From an uncultured Cryomorphaceae bacterium (GTDB lineage Bacteria; Bacteroidota; Bacteroidia; Flavobacteriales; Schleiferiaceae): a stretch of DNA of 64,000 nucleotides. Under the pieces are notes generated by a model. It was not told the origin of the DNA, ran no database searches, and saw only the letters and a list, made by a program, of their open reading frames with translations. Positions 51,724-61,429 of the stretch are shown here, one piece after another. A program made the position numbers and the translations under genes. The stretch's first letter is position 1. Each line of letters opens with the position of its first letter. Where the stretch lies: assembly GCA_913009655.1 (NCBI GenBank), contig CAJVWI010000003.1, forward strand, positions 1 through 64,000. The letters run 5' to 3'.

Positions 51724-54700
51724 CTAAAATTTCACCACGCGTTCACTTTCTACTTTCTTAGAATCGCTTCGTTCAATTATATATACTCCTGGAGGAAATG
51801 GCGTCATATTTATTTTTTCAACATCTAATTTCCCGCTTGCTTTTTTGACTTCCTCGTAAAAAACCTGACCAGATAGATTGGTTAATCTTAAACGATAAGA
51901 AGTATAAATCGCTCCTGATGAGACTATTTGGATACTTCCAGAAGTGGGATTTGGAGTGACCTTTATTTTAGAGAGACCATACTCCTTAATAGAAACAATA
52001 TTTGTTCCTGAAGAAGTCGGGAAACAAGAAGTTCCCAATTTCAGTCGTGCGAAATAAATCCCTGTCGTCGGTGCAATGAACCATGCATTTGTTTCTCCTA
52101 GAATTGCATTTTTATTTACGTCAAGCCATTGTACATTCCATCCTAAAATAGCTTCAGGACAGAAAAGAGAATCACCATCAAAAACTTGAACGGTTGGAAT
52201 TGGGGGTGTGTTTTTTACTTCAAAGGAATCCGATCGTGATGCAGTACATCCATTAAAATTTGAATAGGTGTATTTTAATTCATGCAAACCCACTCCAAGA
52301 TTGTTGGCATTTATTTGAGTCGATAATATACCATTTACATAGTAAACCCCTCCTGACGGGTATCCACCTGATATATTAAATGCTGGATCATTCTTACATA
52401 ATAAAGAGGTAGGTAGCGTAAGGAATACATTAGGAGCTCCTAGAACTGTAATAATAGACTCTGCAGAATTAATACAACCGTTATTATTAGTATAAGTGTA
52501 GGTGATAGTATACTGCCCTTGGCCTACTGTTGTTGGAAGAAAGGCTCCATTTACAATTCCTGTACCTGAAAACACACCTCCTGAAGGTACTCCTTGAAGG
52601 GTTACAGCATTCCCATCAACACAAACAGCGGAGTATGATCCAGCTTGAACAGATGGCAGAGGAAGGACCGTCACTATGATTGAGTTTGAAATTACGTTAT
52701 ATGGTGAAGCACAAACTTCTGAGGATTGAACCTCACAGCGCACAGTGTCTCCATTAGATAGATTAAATAATGAAATACTTGAACTACTACCTCCAAATGA
52801 TTGACTATTTATTGTCCAAACGTATTTTGCTGCACTACCAATATTTACTCCGGTAGCATTGAATAAAACAGTATCCCCAACACAAATCGCATTCAAATTA
52901 GAATTAATATTCACAGATGGTTGTGATGAGTTTAGAATATCAACATAATTGAACAATGAAATGGTATCGCTTCCCTGATTATTTGTGACAGTCAAATTGA
53001 TGGATTTACCTCCAGGGCTTGAATATATCACTGTAGGATTCTTAAGTGAACTACTTGCAGGACTGCCTCCAGGAAAATTCCAGAGATAAGTGGCATTTTT
53101 ACCTTTCCCTGAAGAATAGAATTTGATCGGCCTATTAATACAAGCTATGGTATCACTAAATATTCTAGCAGTGGGTGCTGAGCTTGACCCAGGAATGAAT
53201 CTTATTCTATCTAAAAATAAGTTATTACCATTAGAGTTTATCACTTCAAACTTAAACCTTAAATCTCCACTGTACCCCATTAGTGAAATAGTATCACTTC
53301 TCCAATCGGATTGGTTTGAGGGAGTAAATGCATTGGTTTGATTCGGACCTGTAGCAAAAGATCCATTTGCATCATTATAAAATTTTTGGAGAAGGTTCCA
53401 TGATATACCGCAATTATCACTTACGAAAACATTCAATGTATCAGAATTTGAACCTATTTTTTGTCGGTAAGCAATATCATACACTAGAAGACTATTGCTA
53501 TCAAGAGAATAATTTGGAGAAATTAAATCATCTAACTCACCGGTGTTTGAGTAATTATAGCCTCGAAACATTGCGCATGTGCTATCAGTTGTGCTACCAA
53601 AGGGTGCGATGTCCCAGCTTTTTCCATGATCTGGATTTGAAATTGTCCATCGATTAGGGATTGCTTCAAAAAATTCTTCTATCGCAGGGGTTTCTATCCC
53701 TCCTGCAGAAATAACATTAACTTTTACAATCGTATCCGATCCGTATGTATTTCCGCAAATGAGTTGAATGGTGTACTCGCCTTTTTGTTGCAATATGATA
53801 TCAATCTGAGAAGAACTAGGACCTGTACCATTCATATATTGAAATGTCGAGGGTGAAATATTCCAACTTCTAAAAGACGGTAAATTTCTAGAGTTGTCCG
53901 CGATACTTATTGTATCACCAATAGAGCAAACGTTTTCAGGGAATGCCATAAAATTCGCTTCAGGCTTCACTAAGAAATCATTAACTAGAGGACTTTCCCA
54001 AACCCCTCTGCCATATGTTCCAACTCGAATAATGCCTTCATTATTAAGTATGTCAATATCATTAATTATGGTGTTGGGAATTCCATTATTGAAAGGCAAC
54101 CAATCAGACATACTGGCATCACGAAAATATATCCCAAGGTCAGTTCCTACATAAATAATTCCATTACTATTATTTTGATAAGCAATGCAATTCGCGGGGA
54201 TATTAGGAAGTGAACCGCTACGATTATACCAAGACGCTCCTGAGTTAAATGATTCGTAAACTTTAGCGTTAGATATGTAACTGGACTTTGATATGTATAC
54301 ATGACTTGAGTTCAAAGGGTCTACGGCAATTCCAGTGATCACATTCCCACTGCCGATGTTACTTGAAATCCATGTCCATGTACTTCCTCCATTCGAAGAG
54401 ATATATAATCTATTATTTATGCCTGCATAAATGGTATTGGGGTCTCCAGGAGCTTCGGCTAAAACATCAATATTATTTGAGCCAAAAATCGCACTGGATG
54501 TTGTTGCATTAAAACTAACACCCCCATTTGTACTTTTCCAAAGGCGGTCAAACCCAGCATAAAGAGTGTTAGTAGAAATGCGACTCGAAATAAAAGGGGT
54601 AACCCAGTTACCTGATCCTGAAGGAGGTAAATTGAAAGAGGCATTGAAGTTATTCCCCCCATTTGTTGATTTATCAAAATCCCCATAATAGATCGATCTA

Positions 54701-56244
54701 TACATCACATTAGGGTTTCCAATAGAAATCGAACAATCCATTCCATCACCACCACCTACACGATCCCAACCGTTATCATTAAGATGAGTTCCATTATCTT
54801 GGGCTCCTGCAATAGTTAATGTTGGATCAGCTTCTGTGGTGCCAATTTTATAATATTGAGTTATCGCTAAACCGGCATTTCTGCTGACCCAGCTATTGTT
54901 CATTCCCCCATTATTCGATTTGTAAACGCCTCCATCGCAACCCGCATAAAGCTCGTTGCTTCCGGGTCTAAACATCATCCAATGATGGTCAGCATGAACG
55001 AAAGAAACACCACCGCCGCCATACCAATGACCGCTTAAGGAAAAACTAGATCCGCCATTATTAGAGCGCCAAACATTTACACCACCAGTTAAAACCACAT
55101 TTTTATTTAGTGGAGAAACTGCGATAGAAAGGTCATACCAAGCTTGACCACCCGAGCCACTTCCATTGGTACTCCAGTCTAACAAGTTTGGAGTTGCCCC
55201 ATGCCTTTGTGACCAACTTAATCCACCGTCAATGCTTCTGTAAACTCCAAATAGCCCATTATTAGCAGCACCATAAATAGCATAAACATAATTAGTATCA
55301 TTGGCTGTTACTGCCAGCTCAACTCTTCTGCCAGACGAAGGAAGGCCATTGGTAATTTTCGTCCATGTAGTACCAAAATCAGAGGATGTCCATATTTGAC
55401 CATTTGATGATGTTCCAGCAAATAGTTTATTCGATCCAGGCACTTTTACTATGCATTGAAATGAACCCCCCTGCTTAACGGACCAAGTAACCCCTCCATC
55501 TAAACTCTTGTAAATTCCTGTTCTGGAGGCTGCAACAATATGGCTAGTGCTGTCATGGTGCATAACCAGTCCTGTAATTCTATACGATTGCGTCACATTA
55601 AAACTTAAACCAGTTGCGCCCCATGTATGGCCGCCATCTAAAGATTTTAAAACCCCAATAGAATAAGTGTCCCCACCATCTCTATCTCCGGTCCCTATAT
55701 ACATCACATTTGTATTTGTGGGGTCAATTAAAATTGCACTGACTCCAAGATTTGGTAGTAAATCTGTATTGGTAGACCAGTTAAGGCCGTCATCAGTTGA
55801 TTTCCATAAACCCCCTGCAGGGGATCCTGCAAAAAGTGTATTGACTTGAGTTGGGTGTAGAGCGATTACATTGACCCTTCCTATTCCATTTAAAGAATTT
55901 CCATTAGTTGGCCCCACAAGAGTCCAATTGCCTAAGCCAGTTGAAATAGATAGTGATGAGGTTGTTTCCGAACCGTTGTAAGAATTGAATAAAGAACCCG
56001 AGTTAGGACGGATCCCAGATGGGAATACTCTCGGCTCCATAAATGCTTCCCATCTTTTAAACTGCTTCCAACCTCGGCCTTTTTGAATGGTTTTACCATC
56101 CCATTCTGTTTCAAAAGCGTCTACAACATCATAAAAATTTACCTGACGGTCATTCATCAAATCCAACCAATTGCTCTCTTTAGAAGTTTGGCCTTTTATT
56201 GAAAAAGCCAAAATAAAAAACATTAGGATGTAGGACTTTTTCAT
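51724..56244 (-). CDS. Giant secreted Asp-box (sortilin/VPS10-like) protein with PKD domains and T9SS sorting domain
   Basis: A 1506-residue exported protein. A signal peptide ('MKKSYILMFFILAFSIKG') precedes a long beta-propeller region (~90-740) with many Asp-box motifs ('GLWKSTDDGLNWS', 'GVLKSLDGGHTW', 'GIYKSLDGGVTWS', 'GVYRSIDGGLSWS', 'RLYISSNGGSTWTW'). Then come a PKD-like domain (~760-860), a jelly-roll-like domain (~865-1030), another PKD ('TYLWNFPGGSPASSS'), Ig-like repeats with conserved Cys and a C-terminal type A T9SS sorting domain ('KIKVTPNPTSGSIQI'). ATG 56244 is preferred to 56271 because it begins the signal peptide. Likely a surface or released adhesin, glycan-binding or hydrolytic protein; no catalytic residues recognised. 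Confidence 0.88.
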   Translation of the reverse strand: MKKSYILMFFILAFSIKGQTSKESNWLDLMNDRQVNFYDVVDAFETEWDGKTIQKGRGWKQFKRWEAFMEPRVFPSGIRPNSGSLFNSYNGSETTSSLSISTGLGNWTLVGPTNGNSLNGIGRVNVIALHPTQVNTLFAGSPAGGLWKSTDDGLNWSTNTDLLPNLGVSAILIDPTNTNVMYIGTGDRDGGDTYSIGVLKSLDGGHTWGATGLSFNVTQSYRITGLVMHHDSTSHIVAASRTGIYKSLDGGVTWSVKQGGSFQCIVKVPGSNKLFAGTSSNGQIWTSSDFGTTWTKITNGLPSSGRRVELAVTANDTNYVYAIYGAANNGLFGVYRSIDGGLSWSQRHGATPNLLDWSTNGSGSGGQAWYDLSIAVSPLNKNVVLTGGVNVWRSNNGGSSFSLSGHWYGGGGVSFVHADHHWMMFRPGSNELYAGCDGGVYKSNNGGMNNSWVSRNAGLAITQYYKIGTTEADPTLTIAGAQDNGTHLNDNGWDRVGGGDGMDCSISIGNPNVMYRSIYYGDFDKSTNGGNNFNASFNLPPSGSGNWVTPFISSRISTNTLYAGFDRLWKSTNGGVSFNATTSSAIFGSNNIDVLAEAPGDPNTIYAGINNRLYISSNGGSTWTWISSNIGSGNVITGIAVDPLNSSHVYISKSSYISNAKVYESFNSGASWYNRSGSLPNIPANCIAYQNNSNGIIYVGTDLGIYFRDASMSDWLPFNNGIPNTIINDIDILNNEGIIRVGTYGRGVWESPLVNDFLVKPEANFMAFPENVCSIGDTISIADNSRNLPSFRSWNISPSTFQYMNGTGPSSSQIDIILQQKGEYTIQLICGNTYGSDTIVKVNVISAGGIETPAIEEFFEAIPNRWTISNPDHGKSWDIAPFGSTTDSTCAMFRGYNYSNTGELDDLISPNYSLDSNSLLVYDIAYRQKIGSNSDTLNVFVSDNCGISWNLLQKFYNDANGSFATGPNQTNAFTPSNQSDWRSDTISLMGYSGDLRFKFEVINSNGNNLFLDRIRFIPGSSSAPTARIFSDTIACINRPIKFYSSGKGKNATYLWNFPGGSPASSSLKNPTVIYSSPGGKSINLTVTNNQGSDTISLFNYVDILNSSQPSVNINSNLNAICVGDTVLFNATGVNIGSAAKYVWTINSQSFGGSSSSISLFNLSNGDTVRCEVQSSEVCASPYNVISNSIIVTVLPLPSVQAGSYSAVCVDGNAVTLQGVPSGGVFSGTGIVNGAFLPTTVGQGQYTITYTYTNNNGCINSAESIITVLGAPNVFLTLPTSLLCKNDPAFNISGGYPSGGVYYVNGILSTQINANNLGVGLHELKYTYSNFNGCTASRSDSFEVKNTPPIPTVQVFDGDSLFCPEAILGWNVQWLDVNKNAILGETNAWFIAPTTGIYFARLKLGTSCFPTSSGTNIVSIKEYGLSKIKVTPNPTSGSIQIVSSGAIYTSYRLRLTNLSGQVFYEEVKKASGKLDVEKINMTPFPPGVYIIERSDSKKVESERVVKF

Positions 56245-56348
56245 TATGAAAATATTTATTGGAATATTCATAAAGAACAGAAATAGTAAGCATTTTGTTC
56301 CAACCTTCTTTTCTTATTACATTATAGTAGTATAAGGTATTAAATAAT

Positions 56349-58100
56349 TTAGTCTTTAAGTTTGATACTAATGGAAAGGTCTTCTAATTGTTCATCAGAA
56401 ATTTGTGAAGGGGCTTCAATCATAACATCTCTTGCTGAATTATTTTTTGGAAAAGCAATGTAATCTCTTATCACTTCGTCACCACCCATTATCGCAACCA
56501 AGCGATCGAAACCAAATGCAATTCCACCATGGGGAGGGGCGCCATATTCAAAAGCATTCATTAAAAACCCAAATTGCTCATTTGCCTCACTTTCTGTAAA
56601 CCCTAAAAGATCAAACATTTTTGATTGAAGCTTCTTCTCATGTATGCGGATAGAGCCACCTCCGATCTCGTTACCATTCAAAACCAAGTCATAAGCATTG
56701 GCTCGAACAGCACCTGGGTTGGAATCAATTATTTTTAAATCTTCTGGTTTGGGACTAGTGAAGGGATGATGCATTGCCATCCATCGATTGTTGTCTTCAT
56801 CTCTCTCCAAAAGAGGAAAATCAACAACCCATAATGGAGCAAATTCCATGGGTTTTCTTAGTCCTAATTTCTCTGCTAAGTGCATTCTCGTTTCGCTTAG
56901 CGCTTTTCTGGTCTTAGTCTTTTCTCCCGCTAAAATTAGAACTAAGTCACCTTTTTCCGCATCAAATTCTGTCATCCACTTTTTAAGTTCTGACTGATCA
57001 AAAAACTTTTTGACACTTGAGCTTGGAATCCCATTTTCATCCACCTTCATCCATATCAATCCCGACATTCCGAGCTGTGGTCGCTTTACGAAACTTGTTA
57101 ATGTATCTAGTTCTTTTCGAGAATAATCAGCGCATCCTTTAACATTTATGCCAACAATTAATTCAGCATTGTTGAATACTGGAAAATCAGAACCTTTTAC
57201 TAACTCATTAAGCTCTACAAAGGTCATATCAAAACGAATATCGGGTTTGTCATTTCCATATTTTTTTATGGCCGTTGCATATGTCATCTTTGGAATTGAG
57301 CCAATCTCTTTGGAGTGTACTTCTTTTATTACATGCTTCAACAGCCCTTCAAACACATTTAAAATATCATCTTGCTTAATAAATGACATTTCACAATCAA
57401 TTTGAGTGAATTCTGGCTGTCTATCTGCTCGTAAGTCTTCATCTCTAAAACATCTAACAATTTGATAGTATTTATCTAAACCACCAATCATCAAAAGCTG
57501 CTTAAATGTCTGCGGGGATTGAGGAAGTGCATAAAATTGACCACGGTTTACTCTTGATGGAACAACAAAATCTCTCGCCCCTTCTGGAGTTGATTTGATA
57601 AGATAAGGGGTCTCAATATCAGCAAACCCATTTAAGTTTAGGTAAGTCCTTACTAACATGCTGATTTTATTTCGAAGTAATAATTTCTCGAGAACAGATT
57701 TTCGCCGCAAGTCGAGATAGCGATATTTCATTCTTAAATCGTCTCCCCCATCGGTATTTTCTTCAATAGTAAATGGAGGGGTTTTTGCGGAGCTTAGAGT
57801 TTTAATTGAAGTTACTCTGATTTCTATCTCTCCTGTTTCTATTCCTTTATTTTTTTTCTCTCTTTCAACAACGATTCCTTCGGCTTGAATTACGGATTCT
57901 CTATTTATTAGCCTTGCTTTGCTCAATATATCAGCATCTACTCCCTCATTGAAAGCCAATTGAGTTATGCCATATCGATCCCTTAGATCAATAAACGAAA
58001 GACCACCAAAGTCCCTGCGCCTTTGGACCCAGCCGCTTAAAGTTATAGATTGACCAACTTCCGTAAGTCTCAATTCTCCACAGGTATGAGTACGATACAT
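56349..58100 (-). CDS. aspS: Aspartyl-tRNA synthetase
   Basis: A 583-residue class II synthetase of the bacterial type. An N-terminal OB-fold anticodon domain ('[21 protein letters not shown]'-type) precedes the catalytic core with '[23 protein letters not shown]' region, the motif 2 '[20 protein letters not shown]' block, a bacterial GAD insertion and motif 3 '[17 protein letters not shown]'. Length is typical. It diverges from tadA over 58 bases with a promoter box for each. Confidence 0.96.
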   Translation of the reverse strand: MYRTHTCGELRLTEVGQSITLSGWVQRRRDFGGLSFIDLRDRYGITQLAFNEGVDADILSKARLINRESVIQAEGIVVEREKKNKGIETGEIEIRVTSIKTLSSAKTPPFTIEENTDGGDDLRMKYRYLDLRRKSVLEKLLLRNKISMLVRTYLNLNGFADIETPYLIKSTPEGARDFVVPSRVNRGQFYALPQSPQTFKQLLMIGGLDKYYQIVRCFRDEDLRADRQPEFTQIDCEMSFIKQDDILNVFEGLLKHVIKEVHSKEIGSIPKMTYATAIKKYGNDKPDIRFDMTFVELNELVKGSDFPVFNNAELIVGINVKGCADYSRKELDTLTSFVKRPQLGMSGLIWMKVDENGIPSSSVKKFFDQSELKKWMTEFDAEKGDLVLILAGEKTKTRKALSETRMHLAEKLGLRKPMEFAPLWVVDFPLLERDEDNNRWMAMHHPFTSPKPEDLKIIDSNPGAVRANAYDLVLNGNEIGGGSIRIHEKKLQSKMFDLLGFTESEANEQFGFLMNAFEYGAPPHGGIAFGFDRLVAIMGGDEVIRDYIAFPKNNSARDVMIEAPSQISDEQLEDLSISIKLKD

Positions 58101-58117
58101 GATAATAATTTAGAATA

Positions 58118-58125
58118 CAAAGGTA
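58118..58125 (-). promoter_or_regulatory. -7 promoter box of aspS
   Basis: The minus strand reads TACCTTTG, an exact consensus match, 17 bases before the aspS ATG. Confidence 0.55.
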
Positions 58126-58145
58126 GAAAAGCCAGAGGGGCTGCG

Positions 58146-58153
58146 TAGCTTTA
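58146..58153 (+). promoter_or_regulatory. Candidate -7 promoter box of tadA
   Basis: TAGCTTTA differs from TAnnTTTG at the last base and ends 5 bases before the tadA ATG, the same spacing as at other predicted leaderless genes here. Confidence 0.35.
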
Positions 58154-58158
58154 TCCTT

Positions 58159-58599
58159 ATGGAATTTGACGATGTGTATTTTATGCGCGAAGCTATAAAG
58201 GAAGCAGTTAAAGCTTATGAAGAAGACGAGGTCCCTGTGGGCGCTGTTGTTGTCGCTAATAAAAAAATAATAGCAAGAGGCCACAATCTAACAGAAAGAT
58301 TGACAGATGTGACTGCGCATGCGGAAATGCAAGCCATAACTTCAGCCTCAAATTATCTCGGAGTTAAATATTTAAAAGATTGTACGATGTACATAACATT
58401 GGAGCCTTGTAGTATGTGCGCTGGAGCTCTTTTTTGGTCTCAAATTGACCGAGTAGTCTTTGGGGCAACAGATGAAAAGAGAGGATTTAATGCACTTGGA
58501 ATTAAATTGCATCCGAAAACAAATGTTACCAGAGGGATTGAAGATGAAGTTTGTACTGATTTATTAAAAGATTTTTTTCGCTCAAAACGAAATAAGTAA
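58159..58599 (+). CDS. tadA: tRNA adenosine(34) deaminase / nucleoside deaminase
   Basis: A 146-residue zinc deaminase converting A34 to inosine in tRNA-Arg(ACG), or a closely related nucleoside deaminase. The active site is complete: H54-A-E56 ('TAHAEMQAI') and C84..C87 ('EPCSMCAGA'). 'DEVPVGAVVVANKKIIARGHN' precedes it, as in TadA. Length is standard. It diverges from aspS and is followed by two stem-loops, the second a strong terminator. Confidence 0.93.
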   Translation: MEFDDVYFMREAIKEAVKAYEEDEVPVGAVVVANKKIIARGHNLTERLTDVTAHAEMQAITSASNYLGVKYLKDCTMYITLEPCSMCAGALFWSQIDRVVFGATDEKRGFNALGIKLHPKTNVTRGIEDEVCTDLLKDFFRSKRNK

Positions 58600-58637
58600 A
58601 TAATTGTTGGCACAAATTTTGAATAATAAACGATTAT

Positions 58638-58658
58638 AAATGTGCCTTAGTCGCATTT
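58638..58658 (+). other. Stem-loop upstream of the tadA terminator
   Basis: AAATGTG (58638-58644) pairs with CGCATTT (58652-58658), one G-T wobble, loop CCTTAGT. It lies 15 bases upstream of the terminator hairpin and may form part of the same 3' structure or a short RNA. No known RNA family recognised. Confidence 0.35.
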
Positions 58659-58672
58659 ATATGTTTAGGTTG

Positions 58673-58701
58673 AAAGGGCAGTCGGGGGACTGTCCTTTTT
58701 T
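58673..58701 (+). terminator. Rho-independent terminator after tadA
   Basis: AAAGGGCAGTC (58673-58683) pairs with GACTGTCCTTT (58688-58698), one G-T wobble, around a GGGG loop, followed by TTT. It is 73 bases after the tadA stop and 51 bases before the next ATG. Confidence 0.85.
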
Positions 58702-58752
58702 ATTAGAGAATATAAATTATGTGGTGGAAGCCATCCCCACTAAATTCGCACT

Positions 58753-59598
58753 ATGGAGCTAAATGCTATAAACACTGGGTTTTTCAAATTAGATGGGGGA
58801 GCAATGTTTGGAGTTGTTCCAAAGTCTCTCTGGCAAAGAACAAATCCAGCGGATCAAAATAATTTGTGCACTTGGGCCATGCGGTCTATGCTTATTGAAG
58901 ACAATAACCGTTTGATTTTAATTGATACTGGTATAGGATCAAAGCAAGATGAAAAGTTTTTTAGTCATTATCACCTTCATGGTAATGACAGCTTAAAAGG
59001 CAATCTAAAAAAGATTGGACATGAACCAAAAGACATTACGGATGTCTTTTTAACACATCTGCATTTTGATCATGTTGGTGGCGCAGTAGAGAGAATTGGA
59101 GACATTCTTAAACCAACTTTTGAAAATGCAAATTATTGGACAAATCAGCGTCATTTGGCTTGGGCGAAATTTCCTAATAACAGGGAGAAAGCATCTTTCC
59201 TTGTTGAAAATATAAGACCATTAGAAGAAAGTGGGCAACTCAATTTTATTGACGCGCCAGAAGGAGAGCGTCGCATTAAAACCGGACTAGGTTTTGATGC
59301 TTTTGTGGTTAATGGGCATACTGATGCTCAAATGTGTCCAATAATATCATACAGGGGGGAGACAGTAGTCTTCATGGCAGATTTACTTCCTTCAGTTGGA
59401 CATATTCCCCTGCCCTATGTAATGGGCTATGATACTCGTCCTTTGATTACTTTAGAAGAAAAGAGTCATATTCTAAATGAGGTTTCTGAAAATGGTTATC
59501 GTTTATTTTTAGAACACGATCCACAAAATGAAACTTGTACTCTTGAGAAAACCGATAGAGGCCCTCGATTGGCTCATACTAGAATTTTAAATGATTAA
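58753..59598 (+). CDS. MBL-fold metallo-hydrolase
   Basis: A 281-residue metallo-beta-lactamase-fold hydrolase with the zinc-binding 'THLHFDHVGG' (H102, H104, D106, H107), preceded by 'RLILIDTGIGSKQDEKF'. 'VNGHTDAQMCPI' (His ligand) and 'FMADLLPS' (bridging Asp) complete the site, and a C-terminal 'LEHDPQ' supplies another His. No signal peptide, so cytoplasmic. It resembles lactonase-like or glyoxalase II-like enzymes; the substrate is not clear. Its stop overlaps an ATG of the M1 peptidase frame, so they are probably coupled. Confidence 0.88.
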   Translation: MELNAINTGFFKLDGGAMFGVVPKSLWQRTNPADQNNLCTWAMRSMLIEDNNRLILIDTGIGSKQDEKFFSHYHLHGNDSLKGNLKKIGHEPKDITDVFLTHLHFDHVGGAVERIGDILKPTFENANYWTNQRHLAWAKFPNNREKASFLVENIRPLEESGQLNFIDAPEGERRIKTGLGFDAFVVNGHTDAQMCPIISYRGETVVFMADLLPSVGHIPLPYVMGYDTRPLITLEEKSHILNEVSENGYRLFLEHDPQNETCTLEKTDRGPRLAHTRILND

Positions 59599-59602
59599 AA
59601 AT

Positions 59603-61429
59603 ATGAAAAAGCTAATTTTATGCGTAATTATTTTATTTTGGAATGTATCAAATCTTCAAGGCCAAGGATATTGGCAGCAAGAAATTGAATACGATATAAA
59701 TGTTGATCTAGACGATAAGCGTAACTTATTAAATGGTGATTTAAAACTCAGTTACACCAATAATAGTTCTGAATTCATAGTTGATGTGTTTTTTAATTTA
59801 TACTGGAATGCTTTCCAACCCGGTAGTATGCTTTCAAATATGGCCAATATTCCATCTAGATTTAAGGACAATGCAATTGGTGACAATATTGAGAAATATA
59901 AGAATGATGAATGGGGATCTCAGCAGATTTTGGAGATGACAATGAATGATGCGATAGTCTCTTTTTATGTTGATCAGACTATTTTACATGGTGTTTTGCC
60001 GGAAAAAATAAAGCCTGGAGAGACTGTTGTTTTTAGGTTAAAGTACATTACGCGCATTCCAAAATTAGTCGAGAGGGCAGGAAGAAAAGGTCCTGAAGGA
60101 GTTGCTTATACATTTACGCAGTGGTATCCAAAAATTTGTGTTTTTGATCGAGATGGATGGCATCCAGATATATATGTTGCCCGAGAATTCTACGGTGATT
60201 TTGGCACATTTAATGTCAGTATAACAGCTGATTCAGATTATTTAATAGGAGGAACTGGTGTACTTAAGAATAGCGATATTATTGGTCACGGGTATTCTGC
60301 TCAAGAGATAAATCATAAAAAAGGAACACGATTAACTTGGGATTTCCAAGCAGAAAAAGTTCATGATTTCGCTTGGGTAGCAGATAAAAATTTTATTCAT
60401 GAAAAGAGAAAATCTTTATCCGGAGTTGATTTGCATTTTATTTATAAAAAGGACAGAAAGTCATCAAAGCATCTGGGTAAGGATAAATTCAAGGAAGACA
60501 TAAAAAGTTATTTCCAATTCATGGAACAAAAGTTTGGTGCTTATGAATGGCCACAATTTACGGTTATTCAAGGGGGTGAAGGAGCGATGGAGTATCCAAT
60601 GGCCACGGTAATGCAAGTCCAGGGAGACTCATATGACGACATTTTATCTACTGTCATTCATGAAGCTTCTCATATGTGGTATTATGGAATGCTCGGAACT
60701 GACGAGCAGCAATACTCCTGGATGGATGAAGGTTTTACAAGTTTTGCAGAAGATGAAGTAATGAATGTTTTACTTGCTAAAAATCGATTAAATCCTCATG
60801 ATGCCTACTTATCAAGATTCTCAAAATTAGCTAAGGAGTCATGGATTGAACCCACAGGTACGCTTGCAAATTATTTTGACGGAAAATTTCCTTATCAATT
60901 GGCAGCATATATGAAGGGCTCTTTGTTTTTGGTTCAGCTTCGGGGAATAATTGGAGAGGACCCATTTTGGTCTACTATGACTCGATATAAAAATGAATGG
61001 GCATTTAAGCATCCAACTCCGAAAGATTTTTTGCGTATTGCTGAAAAAGAGTCGGGCATGATACTAGACTGGTATTTAAATCTCTGGATTTCCACTAATA
61101 AATATCCGGATATTGCTATCGACTCTGCTTATAGTAATGATAAAAAGATGACTCAAATATCTCTCAGGCGAATAGGAACGATGGCTATTCCTGTTGATAT
61201 GAGAATTGTTTTAAAATCAGGAGATATTTTAGATTACACAATACCGCTAAGCTCGATGTTTGGCCATAAAAAAGGGTTTAGTGTTTTGGGCCCTTGGAAT
61301 TATACCCAGCTTGAACGAGTATTCACAATAGATGTACCCATAGAAAATATTCAAAGGATATATATTGACCCAGAAAACTGGACTGCAGATATTAATAGAA
61401 ATGATAATGTTTGGGGCCCTAAAAACTAA
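59603..61429 (+). CDS. M1 family metallopeptidase (aminopeptidase-like), exported
   Basis: A 608-residue peptidase. A signal peptide (to ~'LQGQG') precedes a beta-sandwich domain ('EIEYDINVDLDDKRNLLNGDLKLSY', split across ~27-52) and a thermolysin-like catalytic domain with the zinc motif HEASH and the third ligand Glu 19 residues on ('SWMDEGFTSFAED'), plus a 'GGEGAMEYPM' segment corresponding to the substrate-binding GAMEN motif. So it is probably an active periplasmic or lipoprotein-like aminopeptidase. An ATG at 59591 gives a 4-residue longer alternative overlapping the MBL stop. The 3' end overlaps rnr on the other strand by 4 bases. Confidence 0.9.
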   Translation: MKKLILCVIILFWNVSNLQGQGYWQQEIEYDINVDLDDKRNLLNGDLKLSYTNNSSEFIVDVFFNLYWNAFQPGSMLSNMANIPSRFKDNAIGDNIEKYKNDEWGSQQILEMTMNDAIVSFYVDQTILHGVLPEKIKPGETVVFRLKYITRIPKLVERAGRKGPEGVAYTFTQWYPKICVFDRDGWHPDIYVAREFYGDFGTFNVSITADSDYLIGGTGVLKNSDIIGHGYSAQEINHKKGTRLTWDFQAEKVHDFAWVADKNFIHEKRKSLSGVDLHFIYKKDRKSSKHLGKDKFKEDIKSYFQFMEQKFGAYEWPQFTVIQGGEGAMEYPMATVMQVQGDSYDDILSTVIHEASHMWYYGMLGTDEQQYSWMDEGFTSFAEDEVMNVLLAKNRLNPHDAYLSRFSKLAKESWIEPTGTLANYFDGKFPYQLAAYMKGSLFLVQLRGIIGEDPFWSTMTRYKNEWAFKHPTPKDFLRIAEKESGMILDWYLNLWISTNKYPDIAIDSAYSNDKKMTQISLRRIGTMAIPVDMRIVLKSGDILDYTIPLSSMFGHKKGFSVLGPWNYTQLERVFTIDVPIENIQRIYIDPENWTADINRNDNVWGPKN

